From: Cloacibacterium caeni
GTDB taxonomy: Bacteria; Bacteroidota; Bacteroidia; Flavobacteriales; Weeksellaceae
Direction of reading: 5' to 3'
Assembly (NCBI RefSeq): GCF_907163125.1
Contig: NZ_OU015319.1
Location: 1,426,001-1,490,000 of the forward strand
Length of the DNA stretch: 64,000 nt
The first letter of the stretch is position 1, and every line of letters starts with the position of its first letter. Below the pieces are notes generated by a model that saw nothing but the letters and a program-made list of their open reading frames with translations, was not told the DNA's origin and did not search any database. Below, one piece after another: positions 24,106 through 32,230 of this stretch. Position numbers and translations under genes: made by a program.

Positions 24106-25479
24106 ATGTCTAAAATAATGAATTACGCTGATATTTTACAACAACAGAAAACTTTTTTTAACAGTCACGCTACCAAAGATTTAGATTTCAGAAAAGCACA
24201 ATTGCAAAAACTGAAAAAAGTAGTCAAAAGCAATGAAAAATTACTGTATGATGCCATTTATCAAGATTTCGGGAAGTCTGAATTTGAAACCTTCGGAACC
24301 GAAATTTCTTTTATTTATAAAGACATAGACTATTATTTAAAAAATTTAAAATCTTTTGCCAAGCCCAAAAATGTTCTCACCAATATTGTGAACCAAATGG
24401 GAAGCAGTAAAATCGTGTTTGAACCGCTTGGAAACTGTTTGGTTATCGGTGCGTGGAATTATCCTTATCAATTGACTTTAACACCAGTTATTGCAGCAAT
24501 TGCTGCTGGAAACACTTGTATGATTAAACCCAGCGAACTTCCTGAAAACACGATGAAAGCGATGGCGCAACTCATCAATGAAAATTTTGATGCAAAATTT
24601 TTATACGTAGTAGAAGGCGGTGTAGAAGAAACCACAGCGATTTTAAAACTAAGATTTGACAAAATATTTTTCACTGGAAGTCCAAGAGTTGGAAAAATCG
24701 TTTACAAAGCTGCCGCAGAACATTTAACGCCAGTAACTTTAGAATTGGGCGGAAAATCTCCAGCTTTTGTGACTGAAAAAGCTGATTTAAACATTACAGC
24801 AAGAAGAATTGTTTGGGGAAAATTTATTAATGCTGGTCAAACTTGCGTAGCGCCTGATTATCTGTATGTTGCAGAAAATATTAAAGAGAAATTTTTAAAA
24901 GTTCTGATCGAAGAAATTAAAAAAAGAAACTATACGGATAATGTAGACCATTATTGTAAAATCATAAACGAGAGGAATTTTGACCGATTAGAAAAGATGA
25001 TTGACCGTGAAAAAGTGGTTTTCGGAGGGGAAACCAACCGTGAAAAAAGATACATCTCTCCTACTGTTTTAGATAACGTAACTTGGGATGATGCAGTAAT
25101 GCAGGAAGAAATTTTCGGACCAATTTTACCTATTTTGACGTATAAAAATCTAGAAACAGCCATGCAAACCGTAGTGGAAGGTGAAAAACCGCTTTCTGCC
25201 TATTTATTCAGCAATGATGCTAAAGAACAAGAACTTTTTACCGAGAAATTAAGTTTTGGCGGCGGTTGTATCAATGATACTTTGATGCATTTGAGCAATG
25301 ACAGACTTCCATTTGGAGGTGTAGGAAATTCTGGAATCGGGCATTATCATGGGAAATTTGGATTTATTGCATTCTCTCACCAAAAAGCAATTCTCAAAAA
25401 ATCTAATTATTTGGAGCCAGAATTGAAATATCCTCCTTATTCTGATGCTAAGCTCAATATTTTGAAAAAATTATTGTAA
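24106..25479 (+). CDS. Aldehyde dehydrogenase family protein (class 3-like)
   Basis: The 457-residue NAD(P)-dependent enzyme oxidises aldehydes to acids. Visible motifs are GAWNYPYQLTL, FTGSPRVGKIVY (cofactor site), LELGGKSPAFV with the catalytic Glu, and INAGQTCVAPDY with the nucleophilic Cys. The short length and GAWNYP motif place it with class 3 (fatty or aromatic aldehyde) enzymes, and the C-terminal region lacks an obvious membrane anchor. The true start may be Met5 (24118, MNYADIL) because the promoter lies very close. It is divergent from the SDR gene. Confidence 0.92.
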   Translation: MSKIMNYADILQQQKTFFNSHATKDLDFRKAQLQKLKKVVKSNEKLLYDAIYQDFGKSEFETFGTEISFIYKDIDYYLKNLKSFAKPKNVLTNIVNQMGSSKIVFEPLGNCLVIGAWNYPYQLTLTPVIAAIAAGNTCMIKPSELPENTMKAMAQLINENFDAKFLYVVEGGVEETTAILKLRFDKIFFTGSPRVGKIVYKAAAEHLTPVTLELGGKSPAFVTEKADLNITARRIVWGKFINAGQTCVAPDYLYVAENIKEKFLKVLIEEIKKRNYTDNVDHYCKIINERNFDRLEKMIDREKVVFGGETNREKRYISPTVLDNVTWDDAVMQEEIFGPILPILTYKNLETAMQTVVEGEKPLSAYLFSNDAKEQELFTEKLSFGGGCINDTLMHLSNDRLPFGGVGNSGIGHYHGKFGFIAFSHQKAILKKSNYLEPELKYPPYSDAKLNILKKLL

Positions 25480-25517
25480 GAATTTTCTCGCTGATTGGGC
25501 AGATTAAGCAGATTTTA

Positions 25518-26099
25518 TTAATAAAAAGCGTACAGTAAAATTTTCTTTTCAGAACGGTCAATATAATTTGCTGTAATTTTAAAAAATTGAGGAGATAACA
25601 TAGGACAACCTAAACTTAAACATGCAGGATTCTGAGTTTCTGTATCCGGTATACAATGGTAAGAATGCAAAACGATTGCTCTTTTTAAAGCATTGCTGTT
25701 GGTTTTATCCAATCCTTTTAAACGATAAGATTTACCAAAAGTTCCCACATAAGAATTCATGATGACATATTTACCTAAAGAAGATTTATAAGAGTTTTCT
25801 ATGTTGCTAAATTTAAGTTCTTTAGAACCTTTAATCACTGAACCAGAACCATGAGAAACAATGGCCTTATCTAAAACCTTATTATTTTTAAGATCATAAA
25901 TGAAAAATCTAAATCTATTAGAAGGAATTCTAAAATTGATAAAAATAGCTATATCCTGATTATAATCCTTTCCTTTAATGTAGTTTTTGACTTGCGAAAT
26001 TCTGTAATTTGGTAAATTATTATTGGCTTTAGAATTTTGTTGAGATTTTGTCTCACAAGAAAACAATATAAACAAAAAGAGGAAAAGAATGTTTTTCAT
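25518..26099 (-). CDS. L,D-transpeptidase catalytic-domain (YkuD_2-like) lipoprotein
   Basis: The 193-residue protein has a lipobox at its N-terminus (LFLFILFSC, lipidated Cys near residue 15), so it is a membrane-anchored envelope protein. The C-terminal half contains IVLHSYHCIPD and CLSLGCPMLS; the His and the Cys in the S.GC-type motif match the catalytic pair of the murein L,D-transpeptidase catalytic domain family. Peptidoglycan modification is the expected role. It lies downstream of the thioredoxin-like gene, on the same strand but beyond a strong hairpin. Confidence 0.8.
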   Translation of the reverse strand: MKNILFLFLFILFSCETKSQQNSKANNNLPNYRISQVKNYIKGKDYNQDIAIFINFRIPSNRFRFFIYDLKNNKVLDKAIVSHGSGSVIKGSKELKFSNIENSYKSSLGKYVIMNSYVGTFGKSYRLKGLDKTNSNALKRAIVLHSYHCIPDTETQNPACLSLGCPMLSPQFFKITANYIDRSEKKILLYAFY

Positions 26100-26153
26100 G
26101 GGTTTAGTTTATGTAGTAACTTTTTTAAAACAAAAATATTGTTTTTCTTTATA

Positions 26154-26185
26154 AAAAAAGAGTTGAAAATTTTCAACTCTTTTTT
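26154..26185 (-). terminator. Strong hairpin after the thioredoxin-like gene
   Basis: A perfect 32-bp palindrome with arms AAAAAAGAGTTGAAAA and its complement ends in T-tracts on either strand. It lies directly after the thioredoxin-like stop codon. Confidence 0.9.
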
Positions 26186-26186
26186 A

Positions 26187-26723
26187 TTACTTTTTAGGTT
26201 TCCACGCTTCGAAGAATGCTTTTACTTTATCTAAGCTGTAGCCTTTCCCTTCTTCCAGCGAACCGCTTTCTTGAGTATGAATTTGCTTTCCATTTTTATC
26301 AAGAACTATGAAAACAGGATAACCAAATTTCTCACCAGGATTTCCGTATTGCGCAAAAATTTTCTCGTTTTTATTTTTCGGAGAATAATTTAAGTGATAA
26401 TAAATGTAGTTTTCGTCTACCAAATTCTTTAATTCCGGAGTAGTTTGCACGAAATTATTAAATCTCAAACACCAAATACACCAATTTCCTCCTGCTTGTA
26501 GCATGATGTTTTTATTCTCTTTTTTGGCTTTTTTTACCAATTCTGCAATTTTCTTTTCGGCATTTTCGGCATCATTATAAGGTTTTGCATAAGAAGCTTT
26601 TTCTGCCTCAGCTTTTTTCTTAGCTTCTAATTTTGCAGCATCTACTTCAGATGTAGTTTGCGCATTAGAAATAACAGGCAAAAACAGTCCCAAAAAAGCT
26701 AAATTTAATAATATTTTCTTCAT
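26187..26723 (-). CDS. Secreted thioredoxin-like protein
   Basis: The 178-residue protein has a signal peptide (MKKILLNLAFLGLFLPVISNAQ), an Ala/Glu/Lys-rich linker, and a thioredoxin-like fold with the redox motif GGNWCIWCLRF near residues 79-89. GYPVFIVLDKNGK supplies the cis-proline strand. The double Trp around CxxC resembles the DUF255/thioredoxin_7 type that keeps periplasmic proteins reduced or handles unfolded proteins. The substrate is not known. It is divergent from the acyltransferase gene at 26786. Confidence 0.87.
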   Translation of the reverse strand: MKKILLNLAFLGLFLPVISNAQTTSEVDAAKLEAKKKAEAEKASYAKPYNDAENAEKKIAELVKKAKKENKNIMLQAGGNWCIWCLRFNNFVQTTPELKNLVDENYIYYHLNYSPKNKNEKIFAQYGNPGEKFGYPVFIVLDKNGKQIHTQESGSLEEGKGYSLDKVKAFFEAWKPKK

Positions 26724-26760
26724 ATTTTACTTTTTTATTCATTAACTTAAATTGATTTTG

Positions 26761-26768
26761 TAAATTTG
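26761..26768 (+). promoter_or_regulatory. Putative -7 element of the acyltransferase gene
   Basis: TAAATTTG matches TAnnTTTG and ends 17 bp before the TTG start codon at 26786, supporting that unusual start. Confidence 0.5.
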
Positions 26769-26785
26769 CAAATTAATTTTGAATT

Positions 26786-27664
26786 TTGAACCAAATATTA
26801 TTCCAAATAATTTTCCTTTTATCCAAACTACCCTTTAAAATCTTGTATTTTATATCAGATTTTATATTCTTCATTATCTATTATGTTATAAGATACAGAA
26901 AAAAAGTAGTACTAGAAAACCTGAAAAATTCTTTCCCCGAAAAATCAGATCAAGAAATAAAAAAAATCTCAAAAAAATTCTATCATAATTTTTCTGATTA
27001 CATTGTAGAAACTCTAAAAGCATTTACAATTTCTGATGAATCTTTACACCAAAGAGTTCAACATATAAACTTAGAAGTTTTTTCTGAATCTCAAAAAAAA
27101 CAAAAAAATGTGATGATGCTTTCTGGTCATGTTTTCAATTGGGAATGGTTTAATTCTTTGGCAACAATTATTCCTCAAGAAAAATGCTTCCCTATTTACA
27201 GAAAAATGCAAAATCCTTTTTGGGAAGAAAAAATTAGAAAAATTAGAAGCAGATATGGTAATCAAGCTCTAGAAGCGGATGATGTAATGAAACATATTCT
27301 TAGAAATCCAAATGATGGAAACTCAGTTTATATGTTTGTAGCAGACCAAACTCCTCATATTTCTATGGTAAATTTTGGGATCTGGTTTTTAAATCAAAAA
27401 ACACCTGTTTTTGTAGGTTACGACAGACTTTCTAGCAGAATGAATGTAACGTTTGTGTATTGTGAGATGGAGAAGATTAAAAGAGGGCACTATAGAGTTA
27501 CTTACCACGAAATTACCCCTAATAATCAAAAATTTGAACCTTATGAAGTGGTGAAAAAATTTCATCAAAATTTAGAAAAAACCATTAATAAAAATCCAGA
27601 CAATTGGCTCTGGAGTCACAGAAAATGGAAATACAAAGATGCAATTAAGCATTTTGATGAATAA
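26786..27664 (+). CDS. Lysophospholipid/lipid A acyltransferase (LpxL/HtrB family)
   Basis: The 292-residue inner-membrane acyltransferase has a hydrophobic N-terminal anchor (residues 1-35) followed by RYRKKVVLENLKNSFPE. The catalytic H(x)4-5E-type block is LSGHVFNWEWFN with His and Glu, and downstream come FPIYRKMQNP and FVADQTPH. The family adds secondary acyl chains to lipid A or related lipids. The start is TTG; no in-frame ATG fits and the -7 element lies just upstream. The glycosyltransferase gene starts 11 bp after its stop, so the pair is probably one operon for envelope glycolipid assembly. Confidence 0.9.
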   Translation: MNQILFQIIFLLSKLPFKILYFISDFIFFIIYYVIRYRKKVVLENLKNSFPEKSDQEIKKISKKFYHNFSDYIVETLKAFTISDESLHQRVQHINLEVFSESQKKQKNVMMLSGHVFNWEWFNSLATIIPQEKCFPIYRKMQNPFWEEKIRKIRSRYGNQALEADDVMKHILRNPNDGNSVYMFVADQTPHISMVNFGIWFLNQKTPVFVGYDRLSSRMNVTFVYCEMEKIKRGHYRVTYHEITPNNQKFEPYEVVKKFHQNLEKTINKNPDNWLWSHRKWKYKDAIKHFDE

Positions 27665-27675
27665 ATACTAAAAAT

Positions 27676-28641
27676 ATGCCATTAGTAGCCATCGCTATAC
27701 TCAATTGGAACGGAAAAAAATGGTTAGAAAAATTCTTGCCCAATGTGTTAGAATATTCTGACGAAGCTACGGTTTATGTAATAGACAACGCTTCTACAGA
27801 TGATTCCGTTGCTTTTGTAGAAAAATATTTCCCAACGGTAAAAATCATCATCAATGCTAAAAATTCTGGCTTTGCTGGTGGTTATAACGAAGGTTTACAA
27901 CATATAAAAGAAGAAATCTACTGCTTGCTGAATTCTGATGTAGAAGTAACCGAAAATTGGATTACACCTATTCTAGAACTTTTTGAGAAAAATCCTGATA
28001 TTGCAGCAATTCAACCTAAAATTAGGGCTTTTAAAAATTCTAAATATTTTGAATTTGCAGGTGCAGCTGGTGGAATGATTGATCATCTTGGTTATCCGTA
28101 TTGTAGAGGGAGAGTTTTCGAAACGATAGAAGAAGATTTAGGACAATATGATGATGAAACAGAGATTTTTTGGGCAACTGGTTGTGCATTATTCATCAGA
28201 AGAGCAGATTTCTGGAAGATGAAAGGTTTTGACGAAAGATTTTTTGCCCATCAAGAAGAAATAGACTTATGTTGGCGTCTCAAAAATGCGGGAAGAAAAA
28301 TTTACTATTGCGGAAAATCTACTGTTTTTCATGTTGGTGGTGGAACACTTAACAAGCAATCTCCACAAAAAACGTTTCTTAATTTCAGAAACAATTTGAC
28401 CATGCTTCTTAAAAATTTGCCTACTTCTAGTCTTTTTTGGATTATTCCATTAAGATTGGTTTTAGACGGAATTGCAGGCGTTTATTTCGGGATGAAAGAT
28501 GGATTTCCTCACTTAATTGCAGTACTAAAAGCGCATTTTGGTTTTTATGGAATGTTTGCCGAAAGTTTAAAATTAAGAAGCAAAAATCAAATTAAAGACT
28601 ATTACCAAAGTAAATGGTTGATTTTTAAACATTTTTTATAA
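27676..28641 (+). CDS. Glycosyltransferase family 2 protein
   Basis: The 321-residue GT-A enzyme starts with AIAILNWNGKKWLEKFLP and VIDNASTDDS, the nucleotide-sugar binding strand pair. CLLNSDVEV carries the DxD-like metal motif, and FDERFFAHQEEIDLCWRL the ED-type catalytic region typical of rhamnosyl- or similar family 2 transferases. Two hydrophobic stretches near the C-terminus (SLFWIIPLRLVLDGIAGVYF) suggest membrane association. The donor and acceptor sugars are unknown. It is co-transcribed with the acyltransferase gene upstream. Confidence 0.92.
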   Translation: MPLVAIAILNWNGKKWLEKFLPNVLEYSDEATVYVIDNASTDDSVAFVEKYFPTVKIIINAKNSGFAGGYNEGLQHIKEEIYCLLNSDVEVTENWITPILELFEKNPDIAAIQPKIRAFKNSKYFEFAGAAGGMIDHLGYPYCRGRVFETIEEDLGQYDDETEIFWATGCALFIRRADFWKMKGFDERFFAHQEEIDLCWRLKNAGRKIYYCGKSTVFHVGGGTLNKQSPQKTFLNFRNNLTMLLKNLPTSSLFWIIPLRLVLDGIAGVYFGMKDGFPHLIAVLKAHFGFYGMFAESLKLRSKNQIKDYYQSKWLIFKHFL

Positions 28642-28643
28642 TT

Positions 28644-28668
28644 GATGGATGTTGGATGATGGATGTTG
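28644..28668. repeat. Short direct repeat GATGGATGTTG
   Basis: Two exact 11-bp copies lie at 28644-28654 and 28658-28668, right after the glycosyltransferase stop. It is a simple tandem repeat with no gene content. Confidence 0.7.
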
Positions 28669-28724
28669 GGTGAAAAAATTATTTTATCTTCAAATTATTT
28701 CTAGAATTTTAAACTATTAAAAGC

Positions 28725-29279
28725 ATGAATTTTGTTGCATTAGATTTCGAAACGGCTACTCACGAGAGAAACTCTGCGTGTGAATTAGGAATCTGCGTGG
28801 TAGAAAATTCTGAAATTGTAGAAACCAAAACTTGGCTCATTAAACCACCGAGTTTCCCTTATTTCAATCCACACAACATCAATGTTCATGGGATTTATCC
28901 AAAAGATGTAGCTCATGCTCCTACTTTTGACGAGATTTGGTACGAAATAGAAGATTTGCTCTACGGAAATCTTATGATTGCCCACAATGCTTCTTTTGAT
29001 GCGGGAGTTTTGCGCAGTTGCCTTGATTATTATGGCATTTTCAAGCCTAAAACAGAATATCTTTGTAGCATACAGATTGCAAAAAAATCTTGGAAAAATC
29101 TGACGAGTTATAGTTTAAAAAACCTCGCCAATTGTCATGATATACAATTTACACATCACAGAGCTGGAGCTGATGCAGAAGTTTGTGCAAAGCTTTCTTT
29201 ATTGGCTTTTGAAAGACTTCTGATTACCGAAAACGAAGAATTACCTGCACTTTTTAGTAAGAATTTGAAGGTTCTATAA
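28725..29279 (+). CDS. DEDDh-type 3'-5' exonuclease (DnaQ/epsilon-like)
   Basis: The 184-residue protein has ExoI LDFETAT with Asp and Glu, ExoII HNASFDAGVL with Asp, and ExoIII HHRAGADAEV with His and Asp, the complete DEDDh set for two-metal exonucleolysis. There is no polymerase-associated C-terminal extension or UvrC-like domain, so this is a small stand-alone exonuclease of the epsilon superfamily. It could act in proofreading, repair or RNA trimming. It stands between the glycosyltransferase and a convergent membrane-protein gene. Confidence 0.9.
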   Translation: MNFVALDFETATHERNSACELGICVVENSEIVETKTWLIKPPSFPYFNPHNINVHGIYPKDVAHAPTFDEIWYEIEDLLYGNLMIAHNASFDAGVLRSCLDYYGIFKPKTEYLCSIQIAKKSWKNLTSYSLKNLANCHDIQFTHHRAGADAEVCAKLSLLAFERLLITENEELPALFSKNLKVL

Positions 29280-29293
29280 TTTCTAAAATAAAT

Positions 29294-29887
29294 TTATCTT
29301 TCAATTTCTTTAATAGGATACTTTTTAATAATTAGAGCTACTTCTTTTTTATATTGGTTTTCCCAGTTTTTTCCGTTTTTCTTTTGTAAATATTCATCTA
29401 CGACTTCGTTATAATAACTATCTTCTTCATATATGATACATCCAGTAGATTCAACAAAAAAACCATATTTTTTTCGTTGTAGAGAATCTATTTCTTTTAC
29501 TCTTTTATCATAATTTTCATCAAAAATAATTAGACCAGAACCAAATTTCTTTTTAACGATTCCTTTTTTTATATCATTTAATGCTTCTAATCTTTGTTTT
29601 TCAATGATTTTTTGTTTGTCTAAGTATGAATCAAAAAAATAAATACCTAAAAAGAGAAAAGTTATCAAATAAGAAATAATTAAACTAGGAAATAATCTAT
29701 TCCAATAATATTCTTTGGTATTAACAAAAAGTGCTATGATAAAAGTTAAAAAGATTGGAATTACAAGTAAGTATAAATACTCTTTAATATTTTCTTGCAA
29801 CACATAATAAGGATTTATTACATTTATCAAATATAAAGTTACAAGACACAGTAAAATTGATATAAGAAGTAATAAATATTTTCTCAT
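29294..29887 (-). CDS. Membrane protein of unknown function
   Basis: The 197-residue protein has three hydrophobic segments near residues 4-25, 38-55 and 68-88. A charged C-terminal half of about 110 residues follows, containing LQRKKYGFFVESTGCIIY. A KKYGF...GC block of this sort recalls small uncharacterised flavobacterial proteins (FEKKY-type), but I am not sure of that assignment. The soluble half probably faces one side of the inner membrane. It lies 11 bp from apaG on the same strand and may be co-transcribed with it. Confidence 0.65.
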   Translation of the reverse strand: MRKYLLLLISILLCLVTLYLINVINPYYVLQENIKEYLYLLVIPIFLTFIIALFVNTKEYYWNRLFPSLIISYLITFLFLGIYFFDSYLDKQKIIEKQRLEALNDIKKGIVKKKFGSGLIIFDENYDKRVKEIDSLQRKKYGFFVESTGCIIYEEDSYYNEVVDEYLQKKNGKNWENQYKKEVALIIKKYPIKEIER

Positions 29888-29898
29888 TTATAGAAATT

Positions 29899-30285
29899 TT
29901 AATTACAAAGGACTTCTGAAACCAAATTAAATTTAGGAATATCAGACTCAAAAGTTTCTAAAGTTTCTAAATTTTTAAAAATGTAGTTTCCCTGCATGTT
30001 TCCTACTCCTGAACGCAAAATAACATTAGAAAAGTAACTGAAAGACTCTCCAGGTTGTAATTCCGGTGTCATGCCGATGACTCCATCTCCCATCACTTCT
30101 GTAAATCCGAAACTTACATCATAAATCAGCCATCTTCTTTTCATGAGTTTTACTGCATCATTTCCTAGATTTTCTATGACGATATTGTATCTGAAAACAA
30201 AACGATTGTCTGCAGGAAAAGAATTTTTCACATCATATTCTGGGATTACAGAAACTTTGATGTTTTGAGTAATTGAAGAATACAT
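29899..30285 (-). CDS. apaG: ApaG domain protein
   Basis: The 128-residue protein is an ApaG beta-sandwich, with SVIPEYDVKNS at the start, RYNIVIENLGNDAVKLMKRRW in the middle (RRWLIYD), and GVIGMTPELQPGESFSY and GNMQGNYIF in the signature region. ApaG is associated with Co2+/Mg2+ tolerance in enterobacteria, but its biochemical role is unsettled. The frame is open from 30318; I start at ATG 30285 (MYSSITQNIKVSV), which matches the family length, the extra eleven residues being unlike it. Confidence 0.9.
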   Translation of the reverse strand: MYSSITQNIKVSVIPEYDVKNSFPADNRFVFRYNIVIENLGNDAVKLMKRRWLIYDVSFGFTEVMGDGVIGMTPELQPGESFSYFSNVILRSGVGNMQGNYIFKNLETLETFESDIPKFNLVSEVLCN

Positions 30286-30318
30286 TTTTAAAATTTTATG
30301 ATGAAATAAAGATAACAA

Positions 30319-30345
30319 AAATCCCGCCGAAAAATCAGCGGGAAT
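30319..30345 (-). terminator. Terminator of the sucA-odhB operon
   Basis: TCCCGC and GCGGGA pair around CGAAAAATCA and run into TTTTTG on the minus strand, about 50 bp after the odhB stop. Confidence 0.75.
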
Positions 30346-30393
30346 TATTTATTTCATAAATACTTAATATTTATGACTTTATTTTCTAAGAAA

Positions 30394-31620
30394 TTAAAGT
30401 TCTAGCGCTTTTCTTTCGTCGCCACCCATTAGAATTTCTACTGGATTGTCTAGCGCTTCTTTCACTGCAACTAAGAAACCTACAGATTCTCTACCATCAA
30501 TAATTCTGTGGTCATAAGAAACTGCTAAATACATCATTGGTCTGATTTCTACTTTGCCATTTACCGCAACTGGTCTTTCGATAATGTTGTGCATTCCTAA
30601 AATTGCAGATTGAGGTGGATTGATAATAGGTGTAGAAAGCATAGAACCGAAAACACCACCATTGGTAATGGTAAATGTACCACCTGTCATTTCTTCGATG
30701 GTGATTTTACCGTCTCTTACTTTGGTTGCTAGTTCTTTAATACTTGCTTCTACTCCTCTTAAAGTAAGGTTTTCAGCATTTCTTAATACAGGAACCATTA
30801 AACCTTTAGGACCAGAAACCGCGATAGAAATATCACAGAATTCGTTGTTGATTTTATAATCTCCATCAATCATTGCGTTTACATCTGGATACATCTGTAA
30901 AGCTCTGGTTACCGCTTTGGTAAAGAAAGACATAAATCCAAGACCTACTCCGTGTTTTGCAGCGAATTCTTCTTTGTATTGTTTTCTGATTCTGAAAATT
31001 TCAGACATGTCAACTTCATTGAAGGTAGTTAACATTGCTGTTTCGTTTTTCACAGAAACCAATCTTGCTGCCAATTTTCTTCTTAAAACTGAAAGTTTGG
31101 TAGTGGTTTGAGCTCTGTTACCCGAAGAAACACCCATTGCTGGTACACCAGGAGTTGCATTAAGCGCATCTTCCTTGGTAATTCTTCCGTCTCTACCTGT
31201 TCCTGAAACTGCAGCAGCATCAATTCCTTTTTCGTCTAGAATTTTTTTAGCAGCTGGAGATGGCGAATTGGTAGCATAAGTAGCAGCTGGAGCAGCAGCA
31301 GGTTTTGGAGCCTCTACTTTTGGAGCTTCTTCAGCTTTTGGAGCTTCTGCAACTGGTGCAGCTGTACCTTCTGGTTTAGCTCCGCTCATATCAATTAAAC
31401 AAACGACTTGACCAACTTTTACTACTTCTCCTTCTTCCGCTTTTAGGGTAATAATCCCTGCTTGTTCTGCTGGAAGCTCTAGTGTAGCTTTGTCTGAATC
31501 TACTTCAGCAATTGCTTGATCTTTTTCTACATAATCTCCGTCTTTTACCAACCAAGTTGCTATTTCTACTTCTGTGATTGATTCTCCTGGAGAAGGAACT
31601 TTCATTTCTAGTATTGACAT
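30394..31620 (-). CDS. odhB: Dihydrolipoyllysine succinyltransferase, E2 of 2-oxoglutarate dehydrogenase
   Basis: The 408-residue E2 core transfers succinyl groups to CoA in the TCA cycle. The N-terminal lipoyl domain has Lys44 in [12 protein letters not shown]. An Ala/Pro/Glu-rich linker (residues about 85-115) leads to the E3-binding domain ([17 protein letters not shown]). The catalytic domain ends with [11 protein letters not shown], with His371 and Asp375. It is the last gene of an operon with sucA and a secreted protein of unknown function; the E3 subunit is elsewhere. Confidence 0.96.
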   Translation of the reverse strand: MSILEMKVPSPGESITEVEIATWLVKDGDYVEKDQAIAEVDSDKATLELPAEQAGIITLKAEEGEVVKVGQVVCLIDMSGAKPEGTAAPVAEAPKAEEAPKVEAPKPAAAPAATYATNSPSPAAKKILDEKGIDAAAVSGTGRDGRITKEDALNATPGVPAMGVSSGNRAQTTTKLSVLRRKLAARLVSVKNETAMLTTFNEVDMSEIFRIRKQYKEEFAAKHGVGLGFMSFFTKAVTRALQMYPDVNAMIDGDYKINNEFCDISIAVSGPKGLMVPVLRNAENLTLRGVEASIKELATKVRDGKITIEEMTGGTFTITNGGVFGSMLSTPIINPPQSAILGMHNIIERPVAVNGKVEIRPMMYLAVSYDHRIIDGRESVGFLVAVKEALDNPVEILMGGDERKALEL

Positions 31621-31633
31621 TGTATGTATTTTT

Positions 31634-32227
31634 TTATTTTAAATCAGTAAGTATTTCTTCTGGAAGAAATTGTTTTAAGAGTTCTACTTGTTGTTTTTCG
31701 GCTACTGTAAATTTCCAATTTTTACCTTCATTAGAGTTGGCAACTGCCATTTTGTATGACATTACCTCAAATTGATTGTTTTTTTCATTGAAAACTACAT
31801 TTCCATCACCAAATTGTGATTTAAAAGCACCTAAATAAAGATTGATATTCTTTTGTTTTTCTTCGGCATCTTTTGCATTTACCACATCTTCTAATTCTAC
31901 ACTCATTTTTTGAGAGTAAAAAACTTTAGCATAAGATACATTTTGTATTTTCTGAGGATATTCTTCCACTTTTAAAATGGTAGGAACTTCCAAAGAAAAT
32001 TTCATGTTAGGATCATTAAACATCTTATCAAAAATAAGCACCATGGTTTCTTTGGGCACAAATTTCAGAAATCCTTCATGAGCATATTGGTCTAATGCTT
32101 TAGAAAAATCTTTTTTTACAATCAATTGATTATAATCTAAGAACTGATTTTCTATTACTTTTACATTTGATTGTGCAAAAGTAACGATGGACCAACTCAA
32201 TAATAAGATGTAAATAATTTTTTTCAT
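31634..32227 (-). CDS. Secreted protein of unknown function within the 2-oxoglutarate dehydrogenase operon
   Basis: The 197-residue protein has a clear signal peptide ([20 protein letters not shown]), so it is exported, unlike the cytosolic enzymes on either side. Mature blocks such as [20 protein letters not shown] and [20 protein letters not shown] show no motif I recognise; the fold looks mixed alpha/beta, perhaps NTF2-like. It starts only 3 bp after the sucA stop and ends 13 bp before the odhB start, so it is surely co-transcribed. Why an exported protein sits between E1 and E2 is unclear. Confidence 0.75.
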   Translation of the reverse strand: MKKIIYILLLSWSIVTFAQSNVKVIENQFLDYNQLIVKKDFSKALDQYAHEGFLKFVPKETMVLIFDKMFNDPNMKFSLEVPTILKVEEYPQKIQNVSYAKVFYSQKMSVELEDVVNAKDAEEKQKNINLYLGAFKSQFGDGNVVFNEKNNQFEVMSYKMAVANSNEGKNWKFTVAEKQQVELLKQFLPEEILTDLK

Positions 32228-32230
32228 GAT

